From: Eustoma russellianum
Lineage: Eukaryota; Streptophyta; Magnoliopsida; Gentianales; Gentianaceae
Assembly (NCBI GenBank): GCA_036186865.1
Contig: AP025049.1
Span: 23,384,027-23,448,026, forward strand
Length of the DNA: 64,000 bases
Direction of reading: 5' to 3'
The notes under the pieces: model-generated
The model's database searches: none
What the model was told of the DNA's origin: nothing
What the model saw: only the letters and a program-made list of their open reading frames with translations
Position numbers and translations under genes: made by a program
Shown here: in pieces, positions 11,403 through 21,756 of the stretch
How positions within the stretch are numbered: the stretch's first letter is position 1
Layout of the letters: each line of letters starts with the position of its first letter

Positions 11403-11558
11403 TCATTATCATCATCATCCGGACCCAATATATCCCAACGACAGCAAAAGCTATCGTTAGGGTCTGGGGAGGGTAAGTGTAGGCAGACAATACCTCTATC
11501 CCAAGGGATAGAAAGTCTGCTTCCAGTAAGACCCCCGACTCTATATGTACCTGCATAA
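11403..11558 (-). mobile_element. RTE-type LINE 3' end, minus strand, with 18-bp TSD
   Basis: 156 bp, reverse-complement relative of the unit at 3928-4069, ending on the minus strand in a (GAT)n-like tail. A perfect 18-bp target duplication, ATGATCGTTTAAACATAA, flanks it at 11385-11402 and 11559-11576. Severe 5' truncation and a long TSD are typical of LINE insertion. Confidence 0.9.
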
Positions 11559-11834
11559 ATGATCGTTTAAACATAAACAAAACTATAAAACTAGTCAACT
11601 AGTCACCAGAATAAACATCTTTTATATTCATCACAGGTACGCGGTTCTTGACTAACAAGTGTTGATCACGCATGAACAATATGACATCTAAAAGAAGAAG
11701 AACGAGTCAATTTTGTAGAACCTGTATATCTAAGGAAGACCGTCCGTAATATTTTATTTTATTTATATAATTTGTAATTGTGATTAACAATGATTAATTC
11801 TTCATTGCATTGTAACACATAGTAGGATGTGGTT

Positions 11835-12259
11835 CATTAAAACTTGGCGTACATGAGGTGAAGTTCATAAGGTAATGAGTGGTGGTACCTCATCCTCATA
11901 TAACTATGTATTTTATCTCAAAGTGGCCAATGTGAGACAATATTCTTAATACATGTCCTCACGTGATAACGTGACTTGACATATACACGCGCCTTAGAGC
12001 CCTCCCTCAATCACAAAACCACAAGCCGTGCATGAACAATTGGACTTGGTGAGGGTAGACAATAAATGGCCAACTATGGTCAAAGCAAGGTGTGACTCCA
12101 CAACTTAAACTTGCTCTGACACCATATTGAAGTTTCAGCTTTACATAATATGAGGCTCATATACACTCAAACCTTAAGACAACGGGTGGGTGTACCTCAT
12201 CCTTATATAAACCATGTATTTTATCTTAAAGTGGCCAATGTGTTACAATATTTTAACTA
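11835..12259 (-). mobile_element. Second TRIM element (LTR-internal-LTR)
   Basis: Related to the array at 1786-2512. Terminal repeats lie at about 11835-11953 and 12125-12259. The internal segment ends in GCTCTGACACCA (12113-12124), a near-complement of the Met-tRNA binding site, so the orientation is minus. A degenerate TSD may be present (TGGTT at 11830-11834, TGGTC at 12260-12264). No coding capacity. Confidence 0.72.
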
Positions 12260-12506
12260 TGGTCTATGTATAAAAAATGAGTTAGTTTCCGAACAAACTT
12301 TTTGGAGGACTAAGTGTGTGTGTGTCTATATATATATACTCATGAGTAATGAGGCAATGCCGTATAATATCTGTGCTTAAGTCATACTCCCCAAAGATTG
12401 CCGTCGTAACAACTATTGACTTAGCAAAATGATTAGCATTGAACATTTCTTAGCATGTTCAACGGTCAAAAGATAACATCTAATTTGTATTTATTTATCC
12501 TAGATT

Positions 12507-12577
12507 AACCTCAATTAATCTCTGATCAGTGTCAATTGATTAGCCTCAATCAATCTCTGATCAGTGTCAATTGTGTA
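12507..12577. repeat. 35-bp tandem duplication
   Basis: Two copies of a unit holding CTCTGATCAGTGTCAATTG start near 12507 and 12542. A short TG/TA microsatellite lies nearby (about 12313-12338). No other feature is seen between the TRIM and the LINE. Confidence 0.75.
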
Positions 12578-12599
12578 GTTGAGCGTGGTAAAAGTCAGA

Positions 12600-13972
12600 A
12601 ATTATACAAGAAATAGGATGGAGTAAAAGACATGTAGACTGATTTAGGATAGTGTGGATATAAGAGAAGTTTCTATAAATATACAGGTAAAGACATCTGT
12701 TCGTACGCCTGTGGGGACTACGGACTTCTTCCTGCAGGAGGTAGGCCTCCATCAAGGGTCTGCTTTGAGTCAATTTCTTTTCGAAGTTATCCTAAACGAG
12801 TTGTCAAAGCCGATCCAGGGGGCAGTGCTGTGGTGTATGCTTTTTGCTGACAATATTGTATTAGTCGCAGAAAAATAGACATATCCTGGGCATAAGTCTA
12901 GAGGAGTGGAGAAGTGTTTTAGAGAGCAAAGCCCTAAGGATTAGTCATTCTAAGGCCGATTTTCTACATTGCGACCTTCAGCGGCGCAGCTAACGGTGAG
13001 AATAGTCAGCTCACCGTCGAGGGCCTAACGGTACCACAGTTAAGTAAGTTCAAGTGCCTAGGACTTTTTGTACAACAAGATGGAGACATAGATAGTAACG
13101 TAACACACTGAGTTCAAGCAAGTTGGTGCAGGGCGACCTTAGGAGTACTATATGACCAAGAATTTTTCAACTAAATTAAAGAAAAATTTTTATACGACGG
13201 TAGTGCGGCCAGCAATATTACATGTAACAGACTGATAGGTCATCAAGAGGACACAATCGCAGAAGATGGAAGTTGCAAAGATGAGATGTTGTGGTGGATG
13301 TGTGGGGCATAAACAGCTAGACCGGATAAGAAACGAGGTATTTATGGAAAGGTTAGAGGGCAGCTGGTATAGGAGATAAGATAAGGGAGGGGAGACTGAG
13401 ATGGTTTGGGTAAGTCAAGAGGAGACAGACAACAGTGTCTGTCAGAGCAGTTGAAAGCCTCATTGTAGAAGGGGAATAGGAGTGAAGGCAGACTCAAACT
13501 GACTTGGGATGAACGGATTAGACATGAGCTACTAGATTGCACCTCTCTGAGGACATGGTCCTGGATAAGAGTTCATGGAGGCAGAGGATTAAGGTTAAGG
13601 AGGTTTAGACAGGATACAGGGGCACCTTAAAGTATACTTGGGGGCTTAGATATTATCTACACTTTAGGTTGACTTTGGGCTTTTTTGTTTTTATCTTTGT
13701 CTTTCATTAGTTGTGCATATACATAGTTAGGGCTATTTTATTATTGAAAGCTTTCTATTTGTTAAATTCCTTGACTAGTACACTAGCATACCATATTCCT
13801 ATTATTATGTCATCTATTCAGGTACATATAAAGAGGGGTCTCACTGTAAGCAAACTCTCTATTCCTTAAGATGGATGTATTGTTTGCTTGTCTCTCACCC
13901 TTCCCACACCCTAGCGGTAACTTTTGGTGTCATTGAGATATACTAGATATGATTGTTGTTGTTTTGTTGATG
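12600..13972 (+). mobile_element. 5'-truncated RTE-type LINE
   Basis: Contains the C-terminal third of an RTE-clade reverse transcriptase, a typical plant RTE tail and a 3' end, TATACTAGATATGATTG, running into (TTG)n. The 3' end at 13830-13972 is homologous to the short copies at 3928, 11403 and 45740, so it identifies those as LINE ends. Intact plant RTE proteins are about 1000 residues, so over half of the element is missing. Confidence 0.8.
12654..13640 (+). pseudogene. RTE reverse transcriptase remnant
   Basis: The frame at 12654-12878 carries TSVRTPVG, VGLHQGSALSQFLF and WCMLFADNIVLVAEK. These match fingers/palm motifs of plant RTE reverse transcriptases. The FADD catalytic box appears as FADN, a substituted aspartate. 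Further downstream, in other frames, the C-terminal tail is recognisable (GRLKLTWDERIRHELL near 13490-13540). Stops and frameshifts make it non-functional. It resembles proteins often annotated as plant LINE retrotransposon polyproteins. Confidence 0.82.
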
Positions 13973-14304
13973 TTTATTTGATTTACAACGATTATTATCA
14001 TTGTAATAGTGATTTACAACCGATAATTCCTCCAATATATTGTGACATATGCTAGCATGTGTCTTATCAAAAATGAAATAGTACATATAGACATGCATGT
14101 ACATAGATAGATATATATACACACACACAGATATCCATTTTGATGGCGACCCTTAGAGAAATATAATTTACAAGTTAATGAGTTGATCATTCTTTTTTCA
14201 TTCTTGTTACTCATTAATCTTCGATAATATTTGATAAAGTGTAAGTTGGCAAGGTGTTGCTTTAAATTATATGCCGCTAGGTTTACATTCATCATACATA
14301 CATG
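13973..14304. other. AT-rich non-coding stretch with a microsatellite
   Basis: A (TAGA)/(TA)/(CA) microsatellite at about 14100-14131. Nothing else recognised up to the TSD of copia C. Confidence 0.5.
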
Positions 14305-14309
14305 GAAAC

Positions 14310-14905
14310 TGTGAAAATTCAAGATACAAAACAATCGAGGTTTACAGCTAGTATACAAGCTGCTGCACAATCAACTAATCACACACTTTGAATTTACGAT
14401 CAATTGATCAGAAAATGAAATAGATCGCATGAGAGAAGAGGAATACACAAGAGAGAGCTCACAGAGGGAGAGAAAGATCAGAATAAACCGTTTAAGAATC
14501 TGCACTTCTTTATCGCATTATGTCGAACGAACTTATACAAGGAAAGAGAAGGATTTAACAGAATACACGTAAAATTACAAGAAAGTCCTACTAACTAACT
14601 GCACTACAATACAAGACATAAGGGTAAAAACGTAATTCCACTCTTATTTCAATCTTCCCGCTTGCTATCTTCCTCCTCCAGCCTTCTTCTGCTCCAACAT
14701 GTTCTCTTCCTCAATTCTTCACGTGATCTTCACCTTAAGATGCTTAAATTCAATGCAACCAACGCACACCGTGGATTAAACATCTCAATTTAACGATCTA
14801 GATGATCTTCCTCTGTGATTACTGCATTCTCGCTCATTACTGTCCAGGTCTTTCACCCAGTTGCCATCTTATCCTCCATTTATCGAACTGCTCATATCTT
14901 CAACA
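14310..14905 (-). repeat. 3' LTR of copia C
   Basis: Plus-strand ends TGTGAAAATTC...CTTCAACA. The minus-strand purine tract GATAGGGG (14906-14913) abuts it and is the likely polypurine tract. Confidence 0.9.
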
Positions 14906-14929
14906 CCCCTATCAAACCTTGCTTTCTAT

Positions 14930-17900
14930 AGATGTTATGCACTCTACTTAATAGCTCATTCAAAACGTTTACTATCCAAGGCTTGGTAAACAAGTCAGGC
15001 AAGTTGAAACTTTTTCCTCACTGGCATCAATTTAACTACTTTATTCTGAACCTTTTCTCTTACAATGTAGCAATCAATCTCAATGTGTTTTGTGCGCTCA
15101 TGAAAGACTGGATTCTCGGCAATATACAGAGCACTTTTACTGTCACAAAACATCTCAACAGGTTCCTGATTCCTAAGCCCCAAATCATTGCTCAAATAAA
15201 GTAACCATTAAATCTCACATACAGCTGATACCGCAGCTCTGTACTCCGCTTCGCTGAAGACCGTGAAACTGTGGTTTGCTTCATGCTTTCCAAGAAACAG
15301 AGCTTCTCCTAAAAACACTCAATATCCGGATACAGATCTCCTAGTTCTATTACACCCAGCCCAATCAGAATCCACAAATGCTCTCAACTTCATATCACCT
15401 GTACTGGGCAGCAAGAGTCCCTGACCAATGGTACCCTTAAGATATCTCAGGATCCTATGGAAGCCTTCAAATGATTAACCGTGGGATATCCAAGAATTGA
15501 CTTTGTAGCTGGACACTAAATGAAATATCAGGCCTAGTAATGGTGAGGTATATTAACTTGCCTATAAGTCTTCTGTAGGCAAAAGTATCTTCAAATGGCT
15601 CAGAGTCGTTGTGGACTAACTTCAAGTGAATCTCCATTGGACTGACAGCTGGCTTGCATTCCAAAAACCCAAACTCTTCCAGTAACTCCAATGTATACAT
15701 TCTTTGGTTGATTAACGGACCCTTTTTGATCTTGCACCTCTATACCCAGGAAGAATTTTAAGTCACCAAGATTCTTTATCCTAAACTCCTTGTACAAAGC
15801 CTCCTTAATCTACTCAATTGCCTACAGATCATCACAGGCTAATATCAGATCATCCACATACACCAAAAGTACTAATAACGAGCCTTTTGTCCTTTTTATG
15901 AATACGGTTGTAGTTTCTAGATTGTGAGAAGCCCATTGAGATCAGAAAGGCTTGTCAACTTAGCATTCCATTCTCTACTGGCATGCTTCAAATCCATAGA
16001 GAGACTTCTCTAACTTGCAGACCAATCCTTCCTGTAAATACCTCAATCCTTCAGGTGGAACCATATATATCTCTTCACGCAATTCACCGTGGAGAAATGC
16101 ATTGTTCACGTCCGGTTGATGTACATGCCATTTCTGTCTAGCTGCTATGGCCAGCAACATTCTCACAGTACTCATCTTTGCCACTGGTGAGAATGTATCT
16201 TGGTAATTCACCCCCAACTGCTGTGTATAGCCTTTAACAACTAGCCTTACTTTAAAACCTCTCCACTGGGCCATCAGCTTTTTGCTTTATTTTATATACC
16301 CACTTACAACCAATGGCCTTCTTTGCTTGTGGTATGCTATTAGTTGTCCATGTTTTATTATCTGGTAATACAGTTATCTCAGCCTCCATAGCCTTTTGCC
16401 ATTTAACAGAGCCAGCTGCTTCTGCATAAGTTTTGTGCTTTGTACATACACTAATGTTTAAAACATGTGCTTTGGAATGTTGGTGGGTAGCAGATCAAAA
16501 GTGAAGTATATTGTGTAGAGAGTGTGGGGATGTGTGGCAGGAGTAGTACTTTGGTGCGTAAGGTAGGAAGATGACTTAATTAAGACTGGCATTGGTTCTG
16601 GGCTGGTTTGTCACCTGACTATAGTAATATTTTTGTAGATAATAAGGAAGCTGTTTTGGTTCTATGAGGCCTTGTAAATGGAGCTGATGGGAATGGAAAT
16701 TGGTGCATTATGATAGGGCTGCTGCTTATTTCAGTTTTGTGAAGAGATGTGTTGCTTTGGGAAGATGAATGACTGATTGGGACAGATGGAAGAATTGTGG
16801 AGAGAATGGGACGTGTTGGTTATTTGAAGATCGTTGGATTGGTGTTGATGAGATGGTTGATCAGATTGTTTAGGTTGAGAGGATTGTGTTTGGTCAGACT
16901 TGGTTAGGTTGAGAGAGAAGAATGGAAGGTTGGTTATTTGACGATAGTGGATGGGTGATAAGATGGTGATCAGACTGTTAGTTGAGAGGATTGGTTGGTC
17001 CGATTGGTCAGGTTGAGGATTGTGTTGAGTGGTGTGCCCCCCTTAGATGTGGCAGTGGGTATGAGATAGAAGTCAGTGCCACAGCTGGTTACTGGAGATG
17101 ATGAGGAGATGGTGGAGAAGAAGAATGAAGAGGTAAGGTATGTGGTGTATCCAAAGAGAAGGGAAAAATTTACTCCTTAAAAACAACATCCCTGCAGATA
17201 ACACATACTATGAAAGCCAAGTCTTGAGAATGTAGCCTTTTGGCATGTGAGACAATCCCAGAAAACTGCTTTTCCTTCCTCTAGGACTAAGCTTATCTTT
17301 TGCGGGTGCAGTGATGGCGGCATAACAGAGACAGCCAAATACTTTGAGTTTGTTGTATGAAGGGGCAGTATTATAGAGTATTTCATGGGGTGTTTTGTGA
17401 TTCAGTATGTGAGTAGGGGTGATGTTTAATAGCATGTTATACACAGAAGCCCCAATAAGAGGTGGGAATTTGAGATTGAAGCTTTAGAGCCCTGGTTACA
17501 TCCATTATATGTTGATGTTTCCTCTCAACAATTCCATCTTTATTGAGGTGTGTGCATGCAACTTGTCTGGTGTATGATTCTTTTAGAAGAAAAGAATGAA
17601 TCATTTTGAACTCAAGGCCATTGTCAGTTCTAATCATTTTCTTTTGGTATTGAATTGTGCAAACACAAAGTTCCAGAAACTTTCAATAATACTTCTATTT
17701 TCTGATTTCTCCTTCATCAAGTATATCCAGCAGTACCTACTATGGTCATCTACTATAGAAAGGAAATAACGTTGCTGGTACATGGTGGGGTGTTTAGGAA
17801 CCCCAGATATCAATGTGAATAAGAGAAAGAGAGAATGAGTTACAGAATAGGATATGAGAAATGGAAGTCTTTTTTGCTTTACTAGTGGACAGATGGTACA

Positions 17901-18580
17901 TGACTCAGAACTGAAGGTAGCATCTACCGAGGAATCAATTTTGTTAATCTACTTCATTCCTTATGATGCTTGATGCCCAAGCCTCGAGTGCCAAAGAAAA
18001 GATGTAGGAGTGGATATTGCAAATGCCTGCCATGATTAGGATAAAGGAACATTATTCAGTGACTGATCAAGTGGATGATATAGGCCCTGAAACACTTTAG
18101 CTGAACCAATCATCTTCTTGTTCACATGATCCTGAATATAACACATGTTAAAGTGAAATGATAAGTCAACATCACCAACCATAGTGAGTTTGCTAAGTGA
18201 TAGAAGGTTAAAGGTAAAAGAAGGTATATGCAAGACATTATGCAGTCTGAGATTGGGAAAGACACTCACTGTCCCAATGTGATTGACAGTGATTGACTGA
18301 TTATTAGGCAATTTAATAGACATGTCAATTACAGGCTGATAGGATTCAAAGAGGGAAAGGGAACGACAGATATGATCTATAGCACCAGAATCCAAAATCC
18401 ACATGTTAGAAATATTAGGCATTACATTACCTTTCCACTTACCAGAGTCATTGACTTGTTGAGCTGACAACACAGTATGATGATTCTTTGTCATCTCTAC
18501 AGCACTTAGACTCATCAAAATTCCTCTGCCCTTGTGCTCTTGTAACAGTTAATCAATTGCATATACAGCTCTTGGGTCAA
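14930..18580 (-). pseudogene. Decayed pol of copia C (no gag)
   Basis: On the minus strand the coding region starts with only the last few gag residues (near 18580-18520, LLQEHKGRG). Then come the protease (DSG at 18392-18384, WILDSGAIDHI) and the GAG-pre-integrase region (LHNVLHIPSFTFNLLSLSKL) to 18036. Integrase is at about 17700-17200 (RTDNGLEF; YWGFCVYN). Reverse transcriptase is at 16274-15467 ([19 protein letters not shown]). RNase H is at about 15300-14950 (EMFCDSKSALYIAENPVFHERTKHI). Frameshifts and stops separate the parts. The close similarity to copia E suggests one family. Without gag it could only be mobilised in trans, and pol is dead too. Confidence 0.9.
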
Positions 18581-18609
18581 AGAAGGAGCTACACAATCAA
18601 CTAATCACG

Positions 18610-18620
18610 CTCTGATACCA
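18610..18620 (-). other. Primer-binding site of copia C
   Basis: The minus strand reads TGGTATCAGAG directly next to the 5' LTR edge, complementary to initiator Met-tRNA. Confidence 0.9.
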
Positions 18621-19215
18621 TGTGAAAATTCAAGATACAAAACAATCGAGGTTTATAGCTAGTGTACAAGCTACTGCACAATCAACTAATCACAACTTTG
18701 AATTAATGATCAATTGATCAGAAAACGAAATAGATCGCATGAGAGAAGAGGAATACACAAGATAGAGCACAAAAAGGGAGAGAATGATCAGAATAACAGC
18801 TCAAGAATATGCACTTCTTCATTGCATTACGTCGAACGAACTTATACAAGGAAGGAGAAGAGATTTAACAGAATACACGTGAAATTACAAGAAAGTCCCT
18901 ACTAACTAACTGCAGTACAATACAAGTCATAAGGGTAAAAACGTAATTCCACTCTTATTTCAATCTTTCCAGCCTGCTATCTTCCTCCTCCATCCTTCTC
19001 TGCTCCAACACGTTTCTTCCTCAGTTCATCATGTGATCTTCACCTTAAGATGCTTAAAGTTCAACGCAACCAGCGCACACCGTAGATTAAACCTCTCATT
19101 AAACGATCCAGATTATCTTCCTCTTGGATTACTGTGTTCTCGCTCATTACTGTCCGGGTCTTTCACCCAGCTACCAGCTTGTCGTCCATTGATCGAACGG
19201 CTCATATCTTCGATA
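18621..19215 (-). repeat. 5' LTR of copia C
   Basis: Homologous to 14310-14905. Its outer end reads TTCGATA where the partner has TTCAACA (two transitions), so the terminal CA context is eroded. The TSD at 19216-19220 confirms the boundary. Confidence 0.9.
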
Positions 19216-19347
19216 GAAACTGCAAGTTAATGGAGTTGGGGGGTGGGGAGTGACCAGGGAGAATGACTAAATCCATGACATATTAAAAAAAAAGCAATTC
19301 TAAGATTAGGCGATCTTTTAATTCAGAAATTTTACTACTTTGAAATT

Positions 19348-19597
19348 GTTACTAGAAGTAAAGAACACACTTCTTTGATTTTGGAATATGATAGAATAAA
19401 ACAAAATAACTTACTAAATTGACTACACTTCTTATATTGTAAAGTAAGAGTAGATCGACACAGCTTGACGCAATTTTCATTATGGGTCGGAAAATAAAAC
19501 TATGCATGTTTCAAATACATGGGTATAGTTGCGTACATCCGACCTCCATACCCTGCCATAAGCAAAAGCTTTAGATAATAGAGTACTGTTATTGTTG
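19348..19597 (+). mobile_element. SINE-like unit 1 with about 16-bp TSD
   Basis: About 250 bp without coding. The 3' part has the sequence GTACATCCGACC, recalled from plant Au-like SINE and LINE ends, and a TTGTTG-type tail. Near-perfect direct repeats flank it: 19332-19347 and 19598-19613 (TTACTACTTYGAAATT, one mismatch). A second copy lies at 60706-60947. Confidence 0.75.
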
Positions 19598-19613
19598 TTA
19601 CTACTTCGAAATT

Positions 19614-19834
19614 ATAATCGTTTTTAAACATAAGGAAACCTTGATGTCTTCCAGCAGGGATACCTTTGCTACCAAGGAATCATCCAAATAAGTAACAATT
19701 AGTGAAGTCAAAGGAAAAATGAAAAAGAGAAACTGTCCCCTGTAGCCGGCTGAGCAACTCGTTCCAAATCGGAGTATAAATTCGTGCGTGGAGATTGAAG
19801 GATATTGCCTGAGAGAAAAATCTCCAGAACTGAA
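19614..19834 (+). promoter_or_regulatory. Promoter and start of 5' UTR of the secreted-peptide gene
   Basis: A TATA box, TATAAATT, lies at 19775-19782. A W-box core (TTGACT on the minus strand, 19706-19711) lies about 65 nt upstream of it. Transcription would start near 19805-19815, leaving about 20-30 nt of 5' UTR before copia D. The leader resumes at 26511-26533, directly before the ATG at 26534. The assignment is inferred from position and from the direct repeat around copia D. I saw no other TATA candidate nearer the ATG outside the LTRs. Confidence 0.55.
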
Positions 19835-20211
19835 TGTTGGATAAATATTAGACGTAATGTTTATCTTTAAGATTTATCCCGTGATTTATTAATTTAAATC
19901 ACATATAGTGTGGATCACCATGTCATCTTATCTCCTAGACTTGCATTTGACTACAACTCCTTGGTGGTAAGGGATTATCACCATACAGTAGAGTTTGTGA
20001 TGGTACGGACTCTAATCAAGACAGGATTAGGGGGTCCCTAGCCTAGCCTATAAATAAGAGCCTATGGTTGTCCATCAAACCATCTCATTCAAGCCAAGAG
20101 GAACAAGGCTAGAAGGCTACCCTAAGGACTACATCAACACGAAGAAGGCTCCTACAAACGACAATGGCCGGAGGTAACTTTATTTGCTTCCGTATTTATT
20201 TTGGGCTAACA
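19835..20211 (+). repeat. 5' LTR of copia D
   Basis: Begins TGTTGGATAAAT and ends TTGGGCTAACA. Contains TATAAATA at 20049-20056, the likely core promoter. The R-U5 part holds a short ATG-containing stretch (ACAATGGCCGG) at the 3' side. Confidence 0.95.
20049..20056 (+). promoter_or_regulatory. TATA box of copia D LTR
   Basis: TATAAATA, 163 nt before the LTR end. The same motif in the 3' LTR (26348-26355) lies about 180 bp upstream of the host ATG at 26534 and points toward it. Confidence 0.65.
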
Positions 20212-20213
20212 AT

Positions 20214-20225
20214 TGGTATCAGAGC
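20214..20225 (+). other. Primer-binding site of copia D
   Basis: TGGTATCAGAGC, complementary to the 3' end of initiator Met-tRNA, two bases after the LTR. Confidence 0.95.
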
Positions 20226-20431
20226 GGTCCTCTGACCATATCGTTTGTATTTAGACTTTTTGGTTTCAGATCATGAATTATTTATTCTGTTAATCTGTTC
20301 ACGTTCGGAAAAACGAAATTTTTCGGGTCAAAAAAAAAAAAAAAATCGTTTTTTTGGGAACAAGTTTGTAAAGAAGGTTCTGTTTTTGGGTTTATATAAC
20401 AAAGCGCACAATATCTATCAAAAGCCGTCGA

Positions 20432-20514
20432 TGGCCTGGTGGCCAATGTCTCTCTTCTTGTGCGAAAGGTCGCAGGTTCAATCCCTCTTTGCGCAAAATT
20501 CGGATTTTTTTTTT
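20432..20514 (+). promoter_or_regulatory. tRNA-like module 1 (A box, B box, T-run) in copia D leader
   Basis: TGGCCTGGTGG at 20432-20442 is followed 43 nt later by GGTTCAATCCC at 20475-20485, a perfect match to the Pol III B-box consensus GGTTCRANYCC. A T10 run follows at 20505-20514, where a Pol III terminator would be. The spacing is that of a tRNA gene. The acceptor stem does not pair well, so this is a tRNA-like promoter module rather than a tRNA. Confidence 0.6.
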
Positions 20515-20579
20515 ATTTTCTGGAATTCTGTTAGATTTAATATAACTAAAACTTCCTTCAACACAGCACAAACGGCTGC

Positions 20580-20659
20580 TGGCTTAATGGCCAGCGACTG
20601 AGTCATAAAGAAGGAGGTTCCGTGTTCGAACCTACCTCCTAAAATTTCGGTGAATTTTT
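20580..20659 (+). promoter_or_regulatory. tRNA-like module 2 in copia D leader
   Basis: TGGCTTAATGG at 20580-20590 and TGTTCGAACCT at 20623-20633 (9 of 11 B-box positions) are again 43 nt apart, start to start. T5 lies at 20655-20659. The segment GGCCAGCG after the A-box-like motif is shared with module Y of copia A. Confidence 0.55.
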
Positions 20660-20719
20660 GTTCTTCAGAAATTTTAGTTTGTTTTTAATAAGAACCCTTA
20701 AGTTGACACAAAAGCTTGT

Positions 20720-20795
20720 TGGCCTACTGGCCAGCACAGGTGACACCGAATGGGAGGTTAGAGGTTCGAAACTGTGGGTTGCCAAAATTTTTTTT
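20720..20795 (+). promoter_or_regulatory. tRNA-like module 3 in copia D leader
   Basis: TGGCCTACTGG at 20720-20730 and GGTTCGAAACT at 20763-20773 (9 of 11 B-box positions) are 43 nt apart. A T8 run lies at 20788-20795. Modules 1, 2 and 3 start 148 and 140 bp apart, suggesting repeated duplication of one unit. Confidence 0.55.
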
Positions 20796-21756
20796 GGGGT
20801 TCCTGTCGGGCTGCTTCTGTCCTGGCGGGTTGGGCCATCCGGGTTCAACCCGGTTTCCAGTAGGGCTTCGGCCCACATACGAATTCAATTAAAAAAAAAA
20901 AAAAAAAGGGGCTTTCAAGTGGGCTGATCGGGTTTCCTAATCAGGGCCCACATCCGGATTCAATTAAAAAAAAAAAAAAAGGGCCAATTCGTTGGTCTCG
21001 GCCCAATTGCAAAAAAAAAAAAAAAGGGGAAATTTGCCTAATTCTTGCTAATTATTGATATTGTATTTATTATTAATTTTGTGACTACTACGTGTAATGC
21101 ATTTATTATTGTATTTAAGTCACAATCATACCATGTCTATTGTTCATATTTGCCTAATTCTTGCTGATGGGTATGTGTACGTTTATCAATTAACTTTGTT
21201 TATTATAAATTATGATTATGTATCTATTTGATAAAATTTGTGGCAAATGCAAAAGGTGAACTATTGAAAGTGTGATAAATACACCGTACACGTAATTTCT
21301 GTCTAGAAAGTCGGTACTTAAGCGGGACCGTCTGTGACCCCACCGCACGGCCTGGGACTTTACGTGGAATGGTAATACCTGTCTAGGAAATTGATTCATG
21401 ATCTTTCCTGGGGTATTGCCGAATCGGTTCACTTCACATTTTCATTATGATTTGATCTTTTGTTGATGTCATATAAAGCGTTTTTTTTTTTTTTGATGAC
21501 ATATAAAGTATTATTTTCTTAATTTTAAGATTAGCCACAGCATCTTAAAATTATACGGTATAATAAAATGTCATCAAACATATGGTTTTGATTAATAAGG
21601 TAGTCACTCTGCCCCACAGGGAAGTGGTTATTTTATTGATCAAGAAAATTAAACATAAACGTTTTCTATGCCCACAGGTACGAAAATATCCGGTTGTTTG
21701 ATTTTCATTTTGTTTTAATATATTCTATGCATGATTAACCTCTACCCACAGGAAGG

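Larger units (their letters stand above)
14310..19215 (-). mobile_element. Copia C: gag-deleted Ty1/copia retrotransposon
   Basis: Two LTRs, 14310-14905 and 18621-19215, bound the element. A perfect TSD, GAAAC, flanks it (14305-14309 and 19216-19220). The Met-tRNA binding site lies inside the right LTR, so the element reads on the minus strand. At 4.9 kb it is short because almost all of gag is missing. LTR divergence is clearly higher than in copia D or E, so it is older. Confidence 0.93.
20226..21756 (+). other. Long non-coding leader of copia D
   Basis: About 1.5 kb separates the primer site from the polyprotein. It has three tRNA-like modules (20432-20795). Three later units each end in an oligo(A) tract of about 15-17 (near 20891, 20966 and 21011) followed by G-rich sequence. 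Many small reading frames are present but none looks coding. Pyrimidine-rich sequence ending TTATGCAG at about 21815-21823 resembles a 3' splice site just before the conserved gag start, so leader splicing is possible. Confidence 0.75.

Noticed and set aside
14932..15204. Plus-strand 90-codon frame
   Set aside because: It is the antisense shadow of the copia C RNase H region.
20432..20800. Genuine tRNA genes
   Set aside because: A- and B-box-like motifs and spacing are right, but acceptor and anticodon arms do not pair convincingly. Recorded as tRNA-like modules instead.
20880..21030. Processed pseudogene signalled by oligo(A)
   Set aside because: The A tracts recur in a repeated leader unit, and no coding sequence precedes them.
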